Assembly (NCBI GenBank): GCA_037039925.1
Contig: JAXRKP010000134.1
Location: forward strand, 384,299-448,298
Direction of reading: 5' to 3'
Origin: Doris montereyensis
Taxonomy: Eukaryota; Mollusca; Gastropoda; Nudibranchia; Dorididae
Length of the DNA: 64,000 nt
The translations under genes were made by a program, and so were the position numbers. Below are positions 34,782-46,347 of this stretch, piece after piece (position 1 is the stretch's first letter; every line of letters begins with the position of its first letter). The notes under the pieces are model-generated. The model was not told the origin of the DNA. It searched no databases and saw only the letters and a program-made list of their open reading frames with translations.

Positions 34782-37700
34782 GAATTTATAAGGCGCATTA
34801 TCTTAGCATTAAAAAGCTCTATGTCATGTATAAACACTTTTTCACTTATTCTATTTATCAAAATGTTGACCTCACAGTTTTACTTCAATGACAATTTGTT
34901 TCATCTTATACATTATTTTGAATATTTTATTACCATTGTTTAATCCATTTTTGCCTTTTAAATTTCTATTGGACATGATGTGGTAGAATACAGATTTTAA
35001 ACAGATTTTGTCCGTATGAAAAGATGCACCATGTCAAAAAAAGAAAGAAACAAATATACACACAAAAAAACATAGACCAAAACAAAAACAAGCTGGAAAA
35101 CAAAAATATACAAAAAAAATGTGAAAAATAAGAACACTCCATCCCCCTCTCTCTGTGCAACTTTCCCATTACCAAAAATAAATAAATATGAAAACATAAA
35201 TCCCAGAAAACAACAAAACAATTCAACAATGAAACCCATATGATCAAGAAAAAAACCCCCCAAAAAACACCCTCCACCCACATACACACAAACGAACCAA
35301 TAAAAAATATACCCCATAGGTAAGATGGCTGAAGCTGCTGCAAACTAAGATTATGCCATCCAGTATCAGAGACAACCTTGAAAACGGATAAAAGATTATT
35401 TAAAAAAGGAACTTTGACCTGTTTCTTCCACATAAACTCTTAAACAAAGAAAAGGACTGTTTGTGATAGAAATGCTCACAAGACCTTCACATGGATGAAG
35501 CTATTGTTAGATACAAAAAAAAAAAAAAAAAAAAAGAACATTTAATTACACGGAGATTCCCTATTCATCACTTTACGATCTATGACTTTCATTGCATCTG
35601 CTGAGAATGCAATTGTTTGTGAGAAAATCAGGTCAATAAAACCTTACCTACACGGCTGAGACAAACATTGTTGGATTCATGCTTGAGCCTAATTACAGAA
35701 ATGGGCTCTAAAATATCTAAAATCTGTCTCATAGTGAAATTTTGCATTGAGGTAACATGTGTTACGTTTTTTTCATGATTTGACAATGTCCCATTTACCT
35801 TTCTTTTAAGTCATGTTCAGAGCAAAACTTTATCAATTCCTTATCTTTACATAAATTTTAAGGAAAATAATTAGACAATAGAAGTTAAAAGGCTTGGTCT
35901 CTTTCCCAAAATCACGATCAAACCTGCTTTGATTATCTTTGTCAGTTCAATATTAAGGGCATGATTTCACGGTGAAAGTGAAAGGCTTGCTCAGGAAGCT
36001 GCAGACTTTTTTCTTCAATTTAAATTGAGTGACTGTGAGGCTGTAGGTCTGAAACTAGTTTCTATAAGTTCAGCGCTGTGTCTATGGAAAATGAACTCAT
36101 GAAAACTAGGTATTTGGGAGTAAGTCATACATCAGTTGTTCAACCTCCTGTTCAGGAGACGATCTTACACAACATGTTCCATTTAACACAAAGGAAATTG
36201 GAATAAGCTCGGACAGCTACATGGGTCCAGGTTATTTTTATAATAAACTTGGGTAAAAGTTTTGCTTTTGAATCACAAAACGTTGAAAATGGATGCAATG
36301 CAAGGGTGTCATTGGCAAGTCAATTATATTGGACACAGTATGTTAAGCGAAGAAAATGGATAACTAGGTCTAACTAAAAATAATGTGTAGCAGTATGAAA
36401 TCAATCCATGGAAAAATGTCTTTTTGGACATCAGTTTAGAAAGTTTTCCCACATAAGCTTAGATTACAAATAATACAGTTTATCAAAATCACCCACCTCT
36501 CCCTCCAAATAGTATTTCCTTCCATATCCACGGCAAAAAGAGGTATTGATGGGTAGTGAGATGGATCTCAGAGGTAGATAATCATTCAATAAAAACCAAA
36601 ATCTGTAGACACACCATTCATGCTCTCAGTAAGTGAAATCCATATCTTTAAAACAGAAGAGTTCAATATGTATACACAAAACAATCCTGTTTTCCATTTG
36701 CCAACAAAAGATGTCCATTGTCATTTAGCATCATGAAAATCCTGATTGTGAGCACAGACTATTCAAATTAAATACATATTGTCTGGAAATATTAGAATTT
36801 TAAATAGAGGCTTCTTATTACGTGAATAAAATTTATTTGATAATTTCTACTGATTTTCAACGAGTCCTTTTCATCACTCTTTAAACAAAACATCATGGCA
36901 GACAGTAGATAGTAAATGAGCATACCAATCCTGCTGCCATCATCTTTGTCCTCACCGTCCACATTGGAAGAGGAGATAAACTTCCCTACACAACACTCAT
37001 AAAGTTTATGACTGAAATGATTCACCACTATATTTACAGATCTGTGAGTCTTCATTGTACTAATGACAGGAAATCAAAATCAGAATGATCTCATGAAAGA
37101 CATGTATTGAGCAACACTTACTTTTGTTCATTTGCATCAAAATCTGCTTTTCCACAATACTCATACGTCCATCCTTGAGCAAACAGGGCACATGATAAAC
37201 AATTTTTCAAGATGCTCTGCATTATCTAGCAAGAGAGAAGGAAAGAAAAAAAATCCCATAAAAACATTCAAGTAAGGAAACCTTATTTAGTAATTGTTAA
37301 ATGTAGATGAAAATGACCCCCCCCCCCCCCACCCCCCTGTTTTCCCACCCCACCATATTAACAACAAAAGAAGAAGAAAAAACCCCAAAATAGCCACCAC
37401 CAACAACAGCAAAACCCACACCCACTGTCAATGTACAATCATCCCAAGAAGGCCTATTTACACAGATAAACAAACTAACACATACAAAAATTATACCAAC
37501 TTCAATGCACTACACACATTTATAATCATATTCATAAGCAAGCACAGAAGGCAAAACCTCTTTGCTGTTGAATCCTCCACCTCCAGGCGTGGATCTACCG
37601 AACACGTCCACACCTGCGTAGACCTCAAACTGACGATTGGCTGTTTGCGCTAGTTTCAATGACTCTTGTAATTTTTCCTCAGTCAGGGCATAGTTTAAAA

Positions 37701-40700
37701 ATATGCCATCAGACACTTCAAAAAACATCCTAGGGAGTGCAAAAGGACATGAAATAGAACTTTATGCTACATAACAGTACATAAAAATCACATGAAGCTA
37801 TCAAAATTGATAAAACAAAATTGTGATTTCATATCTTATATGCTATCAAAGCCTTCTTTATCTGCTCTTAAACCTGAAGTATTGCACTATGGGAAGAATT
37901 CTGCCCCACCCCCTTCCATTAAAATAAACACTACTTTCAAAACAATCCCCCCCTTTTTCTCCAAGTGAAAAAAACCCCAAACAAATAAGGGAGAAAATTT
38001 TACAGCATCAACTACAACAAGAATGTTTACAATAGAGAACATTTTTATGTATAATGTAAAATTCATTTTATCTCCCAAAGATGAAATGTTAAATATAAAA
38101 TCACAAATATATTACTTCACAAGAGCAAGTGGTAGTACAACAAAGAACAAAATAACTAAAATTCAAGATAAATTGTCCCAAGAAGTGTTCTTTGTGTGAT
38201 AAAAACTATAGACAGGCAGTTGTTGTATTTACCATACAATTATAAACTTTCAATTCTCAAAGAGTTTGCTCATATTTTAAGCTGTGATTGAAAACAAGTT
38301 GAACATTGCTTAATTAATAGTTTCAGATCGTTCAAAACTACTCACTCATTTTCAGCATTCAGCTCATTCTGCCAATCAAGCTTGCCTGAACGAGTTACAC
38401 TGTCATACCAAAGAACCTTTGCGTGGCTGTGATGTGAATGGCACTTGAGTTTCAATTGATGAACAAAATATTGAAGAAGAGGGATGTCTGTCAACTGAGA
38501 GCAATATAAAAAAAAGCCATGATGAAGTGTATAAAATCTTCTCTTGTTTATAAAGTTTCACATAATAGGACTTAAAATATACTTTCATTATTCATTCTTA
38601 AACAGACACAGTAAAACATTGTTTAAGATTGACTCTGTGAATACAACAGGAACCATCATTTACCGATTGGAACATAAATCATAAAATATTCTAAGGACTG
38701 CATGTACATAAGATATTTGAGACAAAATGAAATGCATAAACATTGTATGTTACAAGGCGAGTCGAAAATTAACATAGATGTGAAAAGGGTTAGAGGTTAA
38801 AGAAAACGGAGAAAGCAAAGATTTTGATTGTTTCATCACAATTTTCCAAACCACCATATGCAGTGATCTCAGGGTGAGTTAAGAGGAAACAGCAAGATGA
38901 TAGATAAGTGAACGAGTGTAAGGAATAAGGAAAGAGGTAAGGCCCACCAGTAGCACTCGCCAACCATCCACGAAAGCACAGGATAACATTTACTTTCATA
39001 TCCTATTGATCTTCACTGTTGGGGAAAAGGGATGTTCATGAATAAGAACAAATAAATAACATTACAAAAACAAAATCAAAGACTGTTATGACATCGACAA
39101 TGTTGGAAATAAGCTCATGTTGATTATCTAAATTTTAAAAATTAAAAAAACTAGTTCCATCCTTATGCTCTTTGAAACATGATTTATATTAATCTTCTTC
39201 TTGTTACTTTAAAAAGAAAAAGAAAACAGAACAAACTGACAAAAATAGAGTTATAGATACCTGTATCTCATTTTCAATATTCACAAGCCAGCCGTCAAAA
39301 CCATAAAAAGCATAATCTCCACAAGTTTCAAAACAAAATTGTCTATGTAGTCTTTAGATTGAAGAAGTTGCTTGCAAATATTTGCACCAGCCTCCCACTC
39401 TGTGATTATTGTACCTGTTAACAAAAGAGAGAAGAAGAATCAAAATTAAGTCATACATATTACAAGCATTTCACCTTCATGAAACAGACAAGTATCTTGA
39501 GTGCAAATATAATTAAAAATCCATGTAGAAACTATATTTAACAAGAGTATGCAATAGACATCTATACCTAGTGGGTGTTCAATGCAAAAACTTAAATTCC
39601 AATAGGCATGTATGGATGGATATAATGAACTTATACAAATGTATAAAGAGAGGTATGCTGTGAATTTTAGCTGAAGTGGTACATTTATTATCAAAATATC
39701 AGCCTATTTTCAATCAGTCAATATAGGTCTATGCATTTCTTCAGCGATTTAAGTTTTGTCTTAAATGCATTTTCATGAACATAGTAAAACACATTAGCCA
39801 TATATATATATATTTTGTGCGTGTGTATGTATATAAATATATATACATTTGTTTAAGCATTCCAAATGTCAATATTGATAATAAAACTAGCTACGTTAAA
39901 AAAATTAGTAGACGTAAGCTAAGAAAATTAGATATTCTGCTTCCTTTACCCAAAACATTTACTCCATGCCGGTGTGCTGTGCAAATCCACCCAAATGGAG
40001 GAACAGTGACAAATCTATGACTAAAGTATACAAAGGTATCAACAGCACTCCAGTTGTAAAATCTGTAAGCATCAGGATTATCTGATCCTTGGGTAAATCT
40101 GGGAAATACAAAAAATGTTTGGACAATTTTTTTATCGTTAAAACTTGTAAAATATATTTCAGAGAAAAAAATATCAATCAACAGCTTTGTTGAAAAGGTC
40201 AACAATAAATTAAGAATATCAAATTTTTTTTCATAATCACATCATAAAAAAGCCACCTAAAACACAAAAACAAAACAAAAAACACCCCCAGCCTCTGAAA
40301 AAATATATTGTTAGGATTTCATCACTACAAACTGCAACAGACAACAGCAATGTAATCTCAAAGTGAGCTGTTAATGACTTTGTAAGTACCTTCAAGACCA
40401 TTATGGCCCAAAGAGACGGAGCTTACCTTGGTTTCTGTAGCAAGAAGCGAAATAGGTATCAACCATTTTCCGGCGGATCCCATATATTTGCCTACCGCTG
40501 GTCACTCTAAGCACAAATACACTAAAGATGGGTCCCATACTTTTGCTTCACTCCCAGCCTTCCAGCAAGAGAAAGCTCCACCCACAAGTAAGAAATAGTG
40601 ATTGATACAAATAAAAGATATCAGTGGCCAATCATATTGCACACCTATGGTCTGCCTGAATGGAGGGCGTAACCTTCAGTCAATACAAAGAAACCAGATT

Positions 40701-43700
40701 CAGGGTTGACCAATCAGGGGAAGCATTGTGTTGATATTGTCAAACGTCACATATTTCAAAATGTATCTCCAACTCTTTTCACATTAGAATGAAGAGATTG
40801 GAGTGTTGAAAGTACAGGGAAAGTTGAAACTTTCATCTGAGTTCAGCGACCAGCAACAAAGGGACTTTGATCTCTCAAATAGATCATTTCACATGGTCAT
40901 GATGACATGTGGTATCTGGACAAGAGGAAGGGCGGCTATTTGAAGTGTATAGACATGACAAACTACAAGTGTTTCTTTCATCATGGGAATGTGTTACCTA
41001 TGCACATTGGACTCGGTCATGGGCTTAGCAAAAGGCGGTTGGACATTAAACTAGTATATAAATAATACTAATACTATTAGTATTATTGTTCCATCATTTT
41101 ATTTAGATGTGAGTATGAAAATGATTCCTTTAGAAATAGAAATAAATGTTGTTCATTGAAACTCTACTAGATAATATTTGACACAGCTGCCACGCTATTA
41201 TTGAACGACTGGAGTAAAGCCTGACCATTCAGCCACATGGTCCCCCCCCCCCCTCCCTCTGTATGTTACCTCATCTCCCTCTCCCTCTCTCTCTCACACA
41301 CACAAACATTCATTTTCTCCTCCTTTCTATCCATCTTTCTTTATCGTCCTCGTTCTCTTTATGTCTCCTTTCCTCTTTCTTTCTCCTTTCTATCCCCCTC
41401 CTCTCTCTCCATCTCTCTTTTATGGTAATTGTATTTCATTTTCTTCTTTCTTTTTGTCTTTTCCTTTGTATATTGTTGTTATGAGGCTTTGCTCTGTTGG
41501 AAATTCTTGCGATGGGTCGTTGCACCATTGGCTCTATTAGTTTCGTTCAGCATTGTTGAGTGTTTATTTGTTTCTATGTCTCCTTGTTGCTTATGAAGGT
41601 TGGGCACACTGAAGATTTCTCAGTCCTGACCCGTTTTCTATCTATTAGAATTAGACCTTTCATTCCTCTTCATTAGTTGTGGGCCAACTGCAGTATTATT
41701 CCATGTCATGTTCAATAAAAGTAGGCTGTAATAGACAATATTGATAGTAAACAATGCAATCTAAACACGATAACAATAACGATAATAAAATGAATTGCCC
41801 GCTACGTCACCTAATTAAACAATCACAATAATCACAGGTACGTCGTGGTCAGCACGGCAGCCTTGTCAGCGGGCGAGAAAACTATCGGTGCCACGAGTGG
41901 AAGCCTCGTACACAGTGGAACGAGATTATCGATCGATATTGAGGTCTGCCAGCAGGTCAGCCTTAAAAGGGTTAATAATCACCTCCTGGACAGGATGCTA
42001 GTCTGACGAGATTTTTATTCCCAAACTAGTGCTTGTACCTATTTGCACCTGGGTGAAGTGGGGAAAATATGTGTTAAGTATTTTCCCAAGGAACACAACG
42101 GCAGACCTAGCTTCACTAGGATTCGAACCCGGGACCTCAAGATCCCAAGTCTAGCAACCTAACTACTCGGCCATTGATGCCGCTCTGAATGACTTTGAAT
42201 GAATCAACATTAATTTTACACAGTACAGTATATGCGAATCTCGAATACGAAACACTCAAATCCACAGCTATCTCGAACCCTTCTCTAGGTCTGTTTTTAT
42301 TCCTCTATATTCTTCAAACCCCAACACGAAAATCTCGAACTACCAAACTTCCACAAATGTAACAAAATGTTTAAAACATGCTTGAATTCTTGAATTTTAC
42401 ATAAGAACAATGTTAGAAGGTATGGGAATAGCTAATTAGACCTCTTGATTAGGCATGGTGTATGCATAAGGCTGTATTTTTAGCGGTAACGTGGACAGGA
42501 AAAAGGTGTGTGCGGCCAGGGAAGGGGGAGGGGAAGTTTATGCTATGTACATTGGAAACCGGTTATAACAGGATCGATGAGGGAGCGGCGGCTACAGTCC
42601 TGTTGTAACCAATTCCAATTCGAAGTGGTTTGCAAGGGAAATAACCAAAAACTCACAATTCGTTAGCTTAGCGCACTCAGTGCAGGATAAGCCTAGCTGA
42701 TGACTTTGTCATCATACAATATTAGCTAATGGTAGACCAGCCATCGTAATGTACTAGATACACACTCTCTTCCCTCTCTTTCAGTCCTTTCGTGCATTTC
42801 AAATACCTGCATTTGGGTCTTGATGAGGTTAGTATTGAAAAAGTGTTAGGAATCATTTAGCATAGATCTACAGTATACACATTTTTGTGCTTCTCTTGTG
42901 TATTTTCAACCCTAGTATAGGCGGTTTTATCCCTTCCCAATGACTGTTATAAGAGATTTATTTTAATAGAGCCTGAGAGAGAGGAAAAGAAGGGGGAATG
43001 GCGATGGTCATGTTAAAACACATTTCTGTTATAACTGCTGCTGTTATAAGTGGGACCCACTGTACTTTGTTGGGTTTTTCCCATGCCAAAGGCATATCCT
43101 CTCGAAAAAGCAGTTTGCTGATCTGTCAAGTTATGTACCGTTTAAATATTGCCTTGATGCGGTGCCGATGATAATAATATAATATGTGTGTTCATTAATC
43201 TTCCTATCGTTCATAGCCTGTTTCATAGTGCATGGCACCGCTTTAGTTTGATTTGAACGCATCGCTTCACTTTGTTTTGGGCCGTGTGATTGAACAGACA
43301 AGTGCTGGGTGAATAAAGTTCAGATCCAGATCTATGCCTGATACAACTGACTCAGGGACATGATGGGTTATGTGGGAATGGGATGGGTGACATATATCAC
43401 TATCAAGATATCCAAGAGTTAAATCCTTTTGTTTTGTAGTCCCTAAATTTTATGAAAAACAGCAGACATGGAAATCTCAAATTCATGGCTATCTCGAACT
43501 CATTGACTCGACCTAAAGGAGTTTGATATAACCATGCTACACTGTATATAGCCTATAGCTACTATGACTGCACAGAAATGAGAGAAAAACTTGTTTAGCA
43601 CACTGCACATACAAAGTCTTCATAAGACTTTGTGTATCTTATACTGTACAATTTATGATTAAACATAAAAGCTTTAAATTTAAACACGCTGACCTATCAT

Positions 43701-43911
43701 CCAGGTAACCTCCATACATGTCATGGCATATGAGTAGCTGAGGCCTGTTGATAATTCCTACGGGACAGTTTTCAGAGCTTGATTTCTTCCACAGTGCATG
43801 GAACTTAGCTCCATTGCAGCAAAACTCTGGAGGTGACCAGCCAAGTACATCGTTTATAGCCAGAAAAGGTTCACACACTGGAACACCTTCCTCATCTAGA
43901 CCAAGATTCAT
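32413..43911 (-). CDS. ENGASE: Cytosolic endo-beta-N-acetylglucosaminidase (GH85), 12 coding exons
   Basis: ENGase cuts the N,N'-diacetylchitobiose core of free N-glycans and misfolded glycoproteins in the cytosol. Exons (- strand): 43911-43694, 40098-39950, 39414-39261, 38494-38346, 37729-37558, 37225-37122, 36602-36497, 35376-35313, 34610-34527, 34107-33832, 33512-33362, 32928-32413. All junctions are GT-AG with consistent phases, about 714 codons (human about 743). Signatures: CHDMYGGYLDDRF, FVYFSHRFVTVPPFGW, TAHRHGVNVLG, FDGWLVNIENE (catalytic Asn and Glu of GH85), VLWYDSVTRSGKLDWQ, VYAGVDVFGR and CALFAQGWTYE. The C-terminal beta-sandwich region is more diverged. One base appears to be missing in exon 3 and one in exon 9. 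Conservation on both sides favours a working gene with sequence errors, but a recent pseudogene cannot be excluded. Confidence 0.93.
33362..33512 (-). CDS. ENGASE: ENGASE exon 11
   Basis: Acceptor ttttttatag. Encodes SFCFDVNHLLRNAEETQSVE, then LAILLVPQ and ECISVSLGHLK. Donor is AAA|gtaggt, phase 0. Confidence 0.85.
33832..34107 (-). CDS. ENGASE: ENGASE exon 10
   Basis: Acceptor gcattttcag. Encodes ILLAKNEPLQISAIWKIHGR, then a Ser-rich insert, then KFVFDDKGPKDKNRGWMER. Donor AG|gtgggt, phase 2. The WMER end aligns with human GWVQRCYEV. Confidence 0.88.
34527..34610 (-). CDS. ENGASE: ENGASE exon 9, one-base frameshift
   Basis: Encodes FESSEAFLGGGCVKISVPDK in one frame and LPIAKR in the next, which joins exon 10 in phase. 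The switch falls at a run of five A (34,547-34,551 on the - strand); six A would keep one frame. As written, a TAG follows shortly. Confidence 0.82.
34727..34830 (-). repeat. (AAT)n tract with SINE-type 3' end
   Basis: On the - strand 'agagctttttaatgctaaga' and 'tgcgccttataaattcg' are followed by (ATT)n of about 55 bp: a SINE-type tail inserted in ENGASE intron 8. Confidence 0.6.
35313..35376 (-). CDS. ENGASE: ENGASE exon 8
   Basis: Acceptor ccgttttcaag. Encodes VVSDTGWHNLSLQQLQPSYL, matching human WYHLSAQEIQPLF. The donor TGGG|gtatat gives phase 1, which fits exon 9. Confidence 0.82.
36497..36602 (-). CDS. ENGASE: ENGASE exon 7
   Basis: Acceptor gtgtctacag. Encodes FWFLLNDYLPLRSISLPINT, then SFCRGYGRKYYLEGE; human reads FWGRLERYLP...PFVTSFCLGMG. 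Donor GAG|gtgggt. Confidence 0.9.
37122..37225 (-). CDS. ENGASE: ENGASE exon 6
   Basis: Acceptor tctcttgctag. Encodes IMQSILKNCLSCALFAQGWT, then YEYCGKADFDANEQ. The FAxGWxYE motif is conserved. Donor AAAA|gtaagt, phase 2. Confidence 0.92.
37558..37729 (-). CDS. ENGASE: ENGASE exon 5
   Basis: Acceptor cactccctag. Encodes MFFEVSDGIFLNYALTEEKL, then VYAGVDVFGRSTPGGGGFNS. The donor GAG|gttttg is weak but gives the right phase for exon 6. Confidence 0.9.
38346..38494 (-). CDS. ENGASE: ENGASE exon 4
   Basis: The acceptor tctcag at 38,495-38,500 gives phase 0, whereas the nearby gacag would not. Encodes LTDIPLLQYFVHQLKLKCHS, then AKVLWYDSVTRSGKLDWQNE. Donor ATGA|gtgagt-type, phase 2. Confidence 0.92.
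38830..38990 (-). repeat. Dispersed repeat D1, copy 4
   Basis: In ENGASE intron 3: 'gatctcagggtgagttaaga', 'ggaaacagcaagatga', 'ggaaagaggtaaggcccacc' and 'caaccatcca' are the reverse complement of the + strand copies. Confidence 0.75.
39261..39414 (-). CDS. ENGASE: ENGASE exon 3 (catalytic), one-base frameshift
   Basis: Encodes TIITEWEAGANICKQLLQSK, then KLVEI in one frame, and AFYGFDGWLVNIENEIQ in the next. The catalytic pair N-I-E is coded at 39,273-39,281. Human reads LVQITQFFRFDGWLINIEN with the same spacing if one base is missing between 39,313 and 39,314. As written, a TGA follows. Confidence 0.88.
39950..40098 (-). CDS. ENGASE: ENGASE exon 2
   Basis: Acceptor tgtatttcccag. Encodes FTQGSDNPDAYRFYNWSAVD, TFVYFSHRFVTVPPFGW and TAHRHGVNVLG. 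Donor TTGG|gtaaag, phase 1. Confidence 0.95.
41850..42187 (-). repeat. tRNA-derived SINE, family B, copy 1
   Basis: On the - strand the A box tggccgagtagttagg (42,158-42,173) and the B box gggttcgaatcc (42,119-42,130) are nearly perfect. A conserved central part, 'ccttgggaaaatacttaaca' with 'cacccaggtgcaaataggta', follows. Related to 48,835-49,025. Confidence 0.85.
42547..43063. mobile_element. TA-flanked MITE, ~515 bp
   Basis: The left end cattggaaaccggttataac then agga matches the reverse complement of the right end, cagtgggtcccacttataac then agca, at 17 of 24 positions. TA flanks both ends. A hairpin copy of the terminal sequence (tcctgttgtaacc) lies just inside the left end. No coding capacity. 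Confidence 0.65.
43694..43911 (-). CDS. ENGASE: ENGASE exon 1 (putative start)
   Basis: Encodes MNLGLDEEGVPVCEPFLAIN, DVLGWSPPE, and RPQLLICHDMYGGYLDDR, matching human LLCHDMMGGYLDDRF. Donor ATAG|gtcagc, phase 2. The ATG at 43,911 is the first in frame; an upstream non-coding or short coding exon is possible. Confidence 0.85.
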
Positions 43912-45693
43912 TGCTCTTTACACAGCAAATTCTGTCTTTGGTAAAGAGATATAAAAAACAAAAACAGAAAAAAAAATTCACATGAGAAGGAACCAGAAGT
44001 CAAATATTTTGACCTGATCCATAATGAATTATTAATATTTCATTTTATACTTCAATGTTAGCTCTCATACACATCCATCTGACATACACATAAAATGGTA
44101 AATAATGTGCAAAATATTGAAATCAGGTGCCACTAATGGAAAAAGTATGGTTTGCACTCCTTTGAGTGAGGTATAGAGTGGAGCTCGTTTACAACAGGTT
44201 GACGGGTCTGGGGGAAATCTGTTGTAGCCCAGTCCTGTTCCTAACCGTGTAAATGTACACAGCTACATTAGGTACCGGACAAAGCTATACATATAATATT
44301 ATCCACGACTCTAGTGACAATTTCAATCAAAGACACTGCAGTGCTAGCAGGCGCACATCCCGAGATGACCCAAGCCGTTTCAGTCTTTCTCACTGTCCCC
44401 GTTAGCCGTGGCACAGGCTACATGATGCACAAATGATATCACAAACTCACACAGTTACAGTACTCACAGGCAGCTGCTGGCGTGATCAAGCATCATAGCA
44501 TTGCCATGCCACAGTAAGTACTACTCTAGGCCTTAGGCCAAAATGAAAATGATGCAGGCTAGTAAAAAAAAATACAATATGGCATGTAAAACTGAGAACA
44601 TCCATCTTTTTTTCCAATCCACATTAACATCAGCAAAAATGTGCCTCTGGCCCAGGTTCTACGTCTATATATATATGTATAGTATACAGTTATGCTTGTA
44701 TATAATGCTTCTTTGCATGATATTAGCCAAAAACACTGCCATAATAGCAGCTGAAGAACTTGGCAAATTATCGGAGGAAAAACATTGGAGATAGATCTAT
44801 TTGTGACAAATATCTGACGAATCGCCAATAGCCGCAAATGGTTCCTTAGCCTAGTAGAGGGTAGTTGGGCAAGGTGACGGCTCATTACTTTTTCCGTATC
44901 AAGTTTTAAAAATAAAATCCCATCCATCTACAGTCATTTATACTTGGCAGCAGCCCAAAAAATTAACCTTGGCAAGGCTGTCAGGCCTTTTAATATCCAT
45001 TAGCCCCCCCCCAATCCCGACTGCTGCAGTAAATCCTCTCAACAGCGCAATCTTTGGCAACCTCCCAAAACTACGACAGAACCATGAAATGATGTTGGCC
45101 GTAAAATACAAGAAGAGACATATTCTACTCCGTGAAAAAAAACGTTTTCACTGCAATGGGCCTGTGCATTGTATATCGTGGGGAGGAAAACAAGAAAAAG
45201 CAGTTTTAACTGGTCGGGAAGTGGCATGTTGACTAGATCTAGACCTAAATTATTTTATTAAATCTAGATTAAGATTAGATCTAGTTTTTATCCACAAACA
45301 AATGCGCCAGTAAACAAGGGCTCTTTTACATCTCTCATGACAAACATCTAGATCTATCTTGAAGAGGACCTTGTTCAAAGTCTCAAAAGATAATAAGAGA
45401 CCTTTACTAATGCTGCTGATTAACTGCTGGTGGAAGCAGATCACTCTCATCGCATGGACGCCGACGGTACTCCACCGTCATCCAGATGCCTGAAATGAGA
45501 TGGTTGCACTCACAGTCAATTATTGTTTTAGGGAAAAACGAGCTTTTAATTATTCGTAGCATAGGTTTCTAAAATACCATAGCATTTAGATAGAAATCTA
45601 GATCTGGACCTAGAATCTATAATATAAATCAGCAAAATCTACACTATAGTTTACATGACAATGTCAGTGTCTTTTGAGAGTGGGCGAAATATG

Positions 45694-45905
45694 ACAACAA
45701 GTGACAACTCCACTAATAAAGACAGAACAAATACGTGACGTTTTCGGGTATAACCCTTCATCAGACAACAAACGAGAAATATCTAGAATCTAGATCTAAG
45801 TAATACCTCCCGCATCACACAATGTGATGTCAGAATAGTATGACAAAGAAGATGACTATAGATCTAGATATATGAGCAATATTTAAAAGAGATAAATAAC
45901 GTAAA
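45694..45905. repeat. Repeat H, copy with hammerhead-like motif
   Basis: On the - strand 45,741-45,764 reads CUGAUGA, A, a GGGU-UAU-ACCC stem-loop, then GAAAA. Matches 27,712-27,870. The flank continues through 'cacaatgtgatgtcagaata'. Confidence 0.65.
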
Positions 45906-45984
45906 CAACAGAGAGATGTGGCAATGTGAACTATCTAAATAGTTGTGAATAATACGAAGGAGCCACAATGGAGTGAAGTCAAAG

Positions 45985-46132
45985 GCAATAAGTGACAACT
46001 CCACGAGAAATATCTAGAATCTAGATCTAAGTACTACATCCGGCATCACACAATGTGATGTCAGAGTAGTATGACAAAGAAGATGACTATAGATCTAGAT
46101 ATATTAGCAATATTTAAAAAAAGATAACGTCT
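45985..46132. repeat. Repeat H, copy lacking the core
   Basis: Same flanks as 45,694-45,905, but the ~60 bp between 'gacaactccac' and 'gagaaatatctag', which hold the hammerhead-like core, are absent. Confidence 0.75.
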
Positions 46133-46319
46133 TTTGAGCAGTGACTTTGGTGTCATTTTTTTATGTTTACAGTTTGCAGGTTCAAATCAGTTAAGAGTGC
46201 AGTCCCCTGCTCGCGACCCGATCAGGTGATAAGTGATAATAGCAACAGGCTGACGACAGTTAAAAATGACACGATTCACACGGATATTATTATCTTTCCC
46301 TCGCTGGTCGCGATAAGAC

Positions 46320-46347
46320 AAGGCCGTCTCGTATTAGAGACGGCCTT
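46320..46347. repeat. Perfect 11 bp hairpin
   Basis: aaggccgtctc, a 6 base loop (gtatta), then gagacggcctt. It is not followed by a T-run typical of a terminator. Confidence 0.85.

Larger units (their letters stand above)
40099..43693 (-). other. ENGASE intron 1
   Basis: A 3.6 kb intron with a CT-rich tract (41,258-41,420), a SINE (41,850-42,187) and a MITE (42,547-43,063). A perfect palindrome with two 13 bp arms (aataatactaata) is at 41,061-41,087. No other gene was seen. Confidence 0.8.

Noticed and set aside
34966..35433. 155-codon frame rich in Phe, Leu and Val on the - strand
   Set aside because: Only the part at 35,313-35,376 is real (ENGASE exon 8); the rest is intronic A-rich sequence read in reverse.
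36792..37055. Open frame considered as an ENGASE exon (KFISSSNVDGEDKD)
   Set aside because: The segment at 36,497-36,602 matches the expected FW...PFVTSFCLGMG region far better and joins exons 6 and 8 in phase, so this frame is intronic.
42119..42173. tRNA gene on the - strand
   Set aside because: A and B boxes are good, but the sequence continues into a SINE body and no full cloverleaf was recognised.
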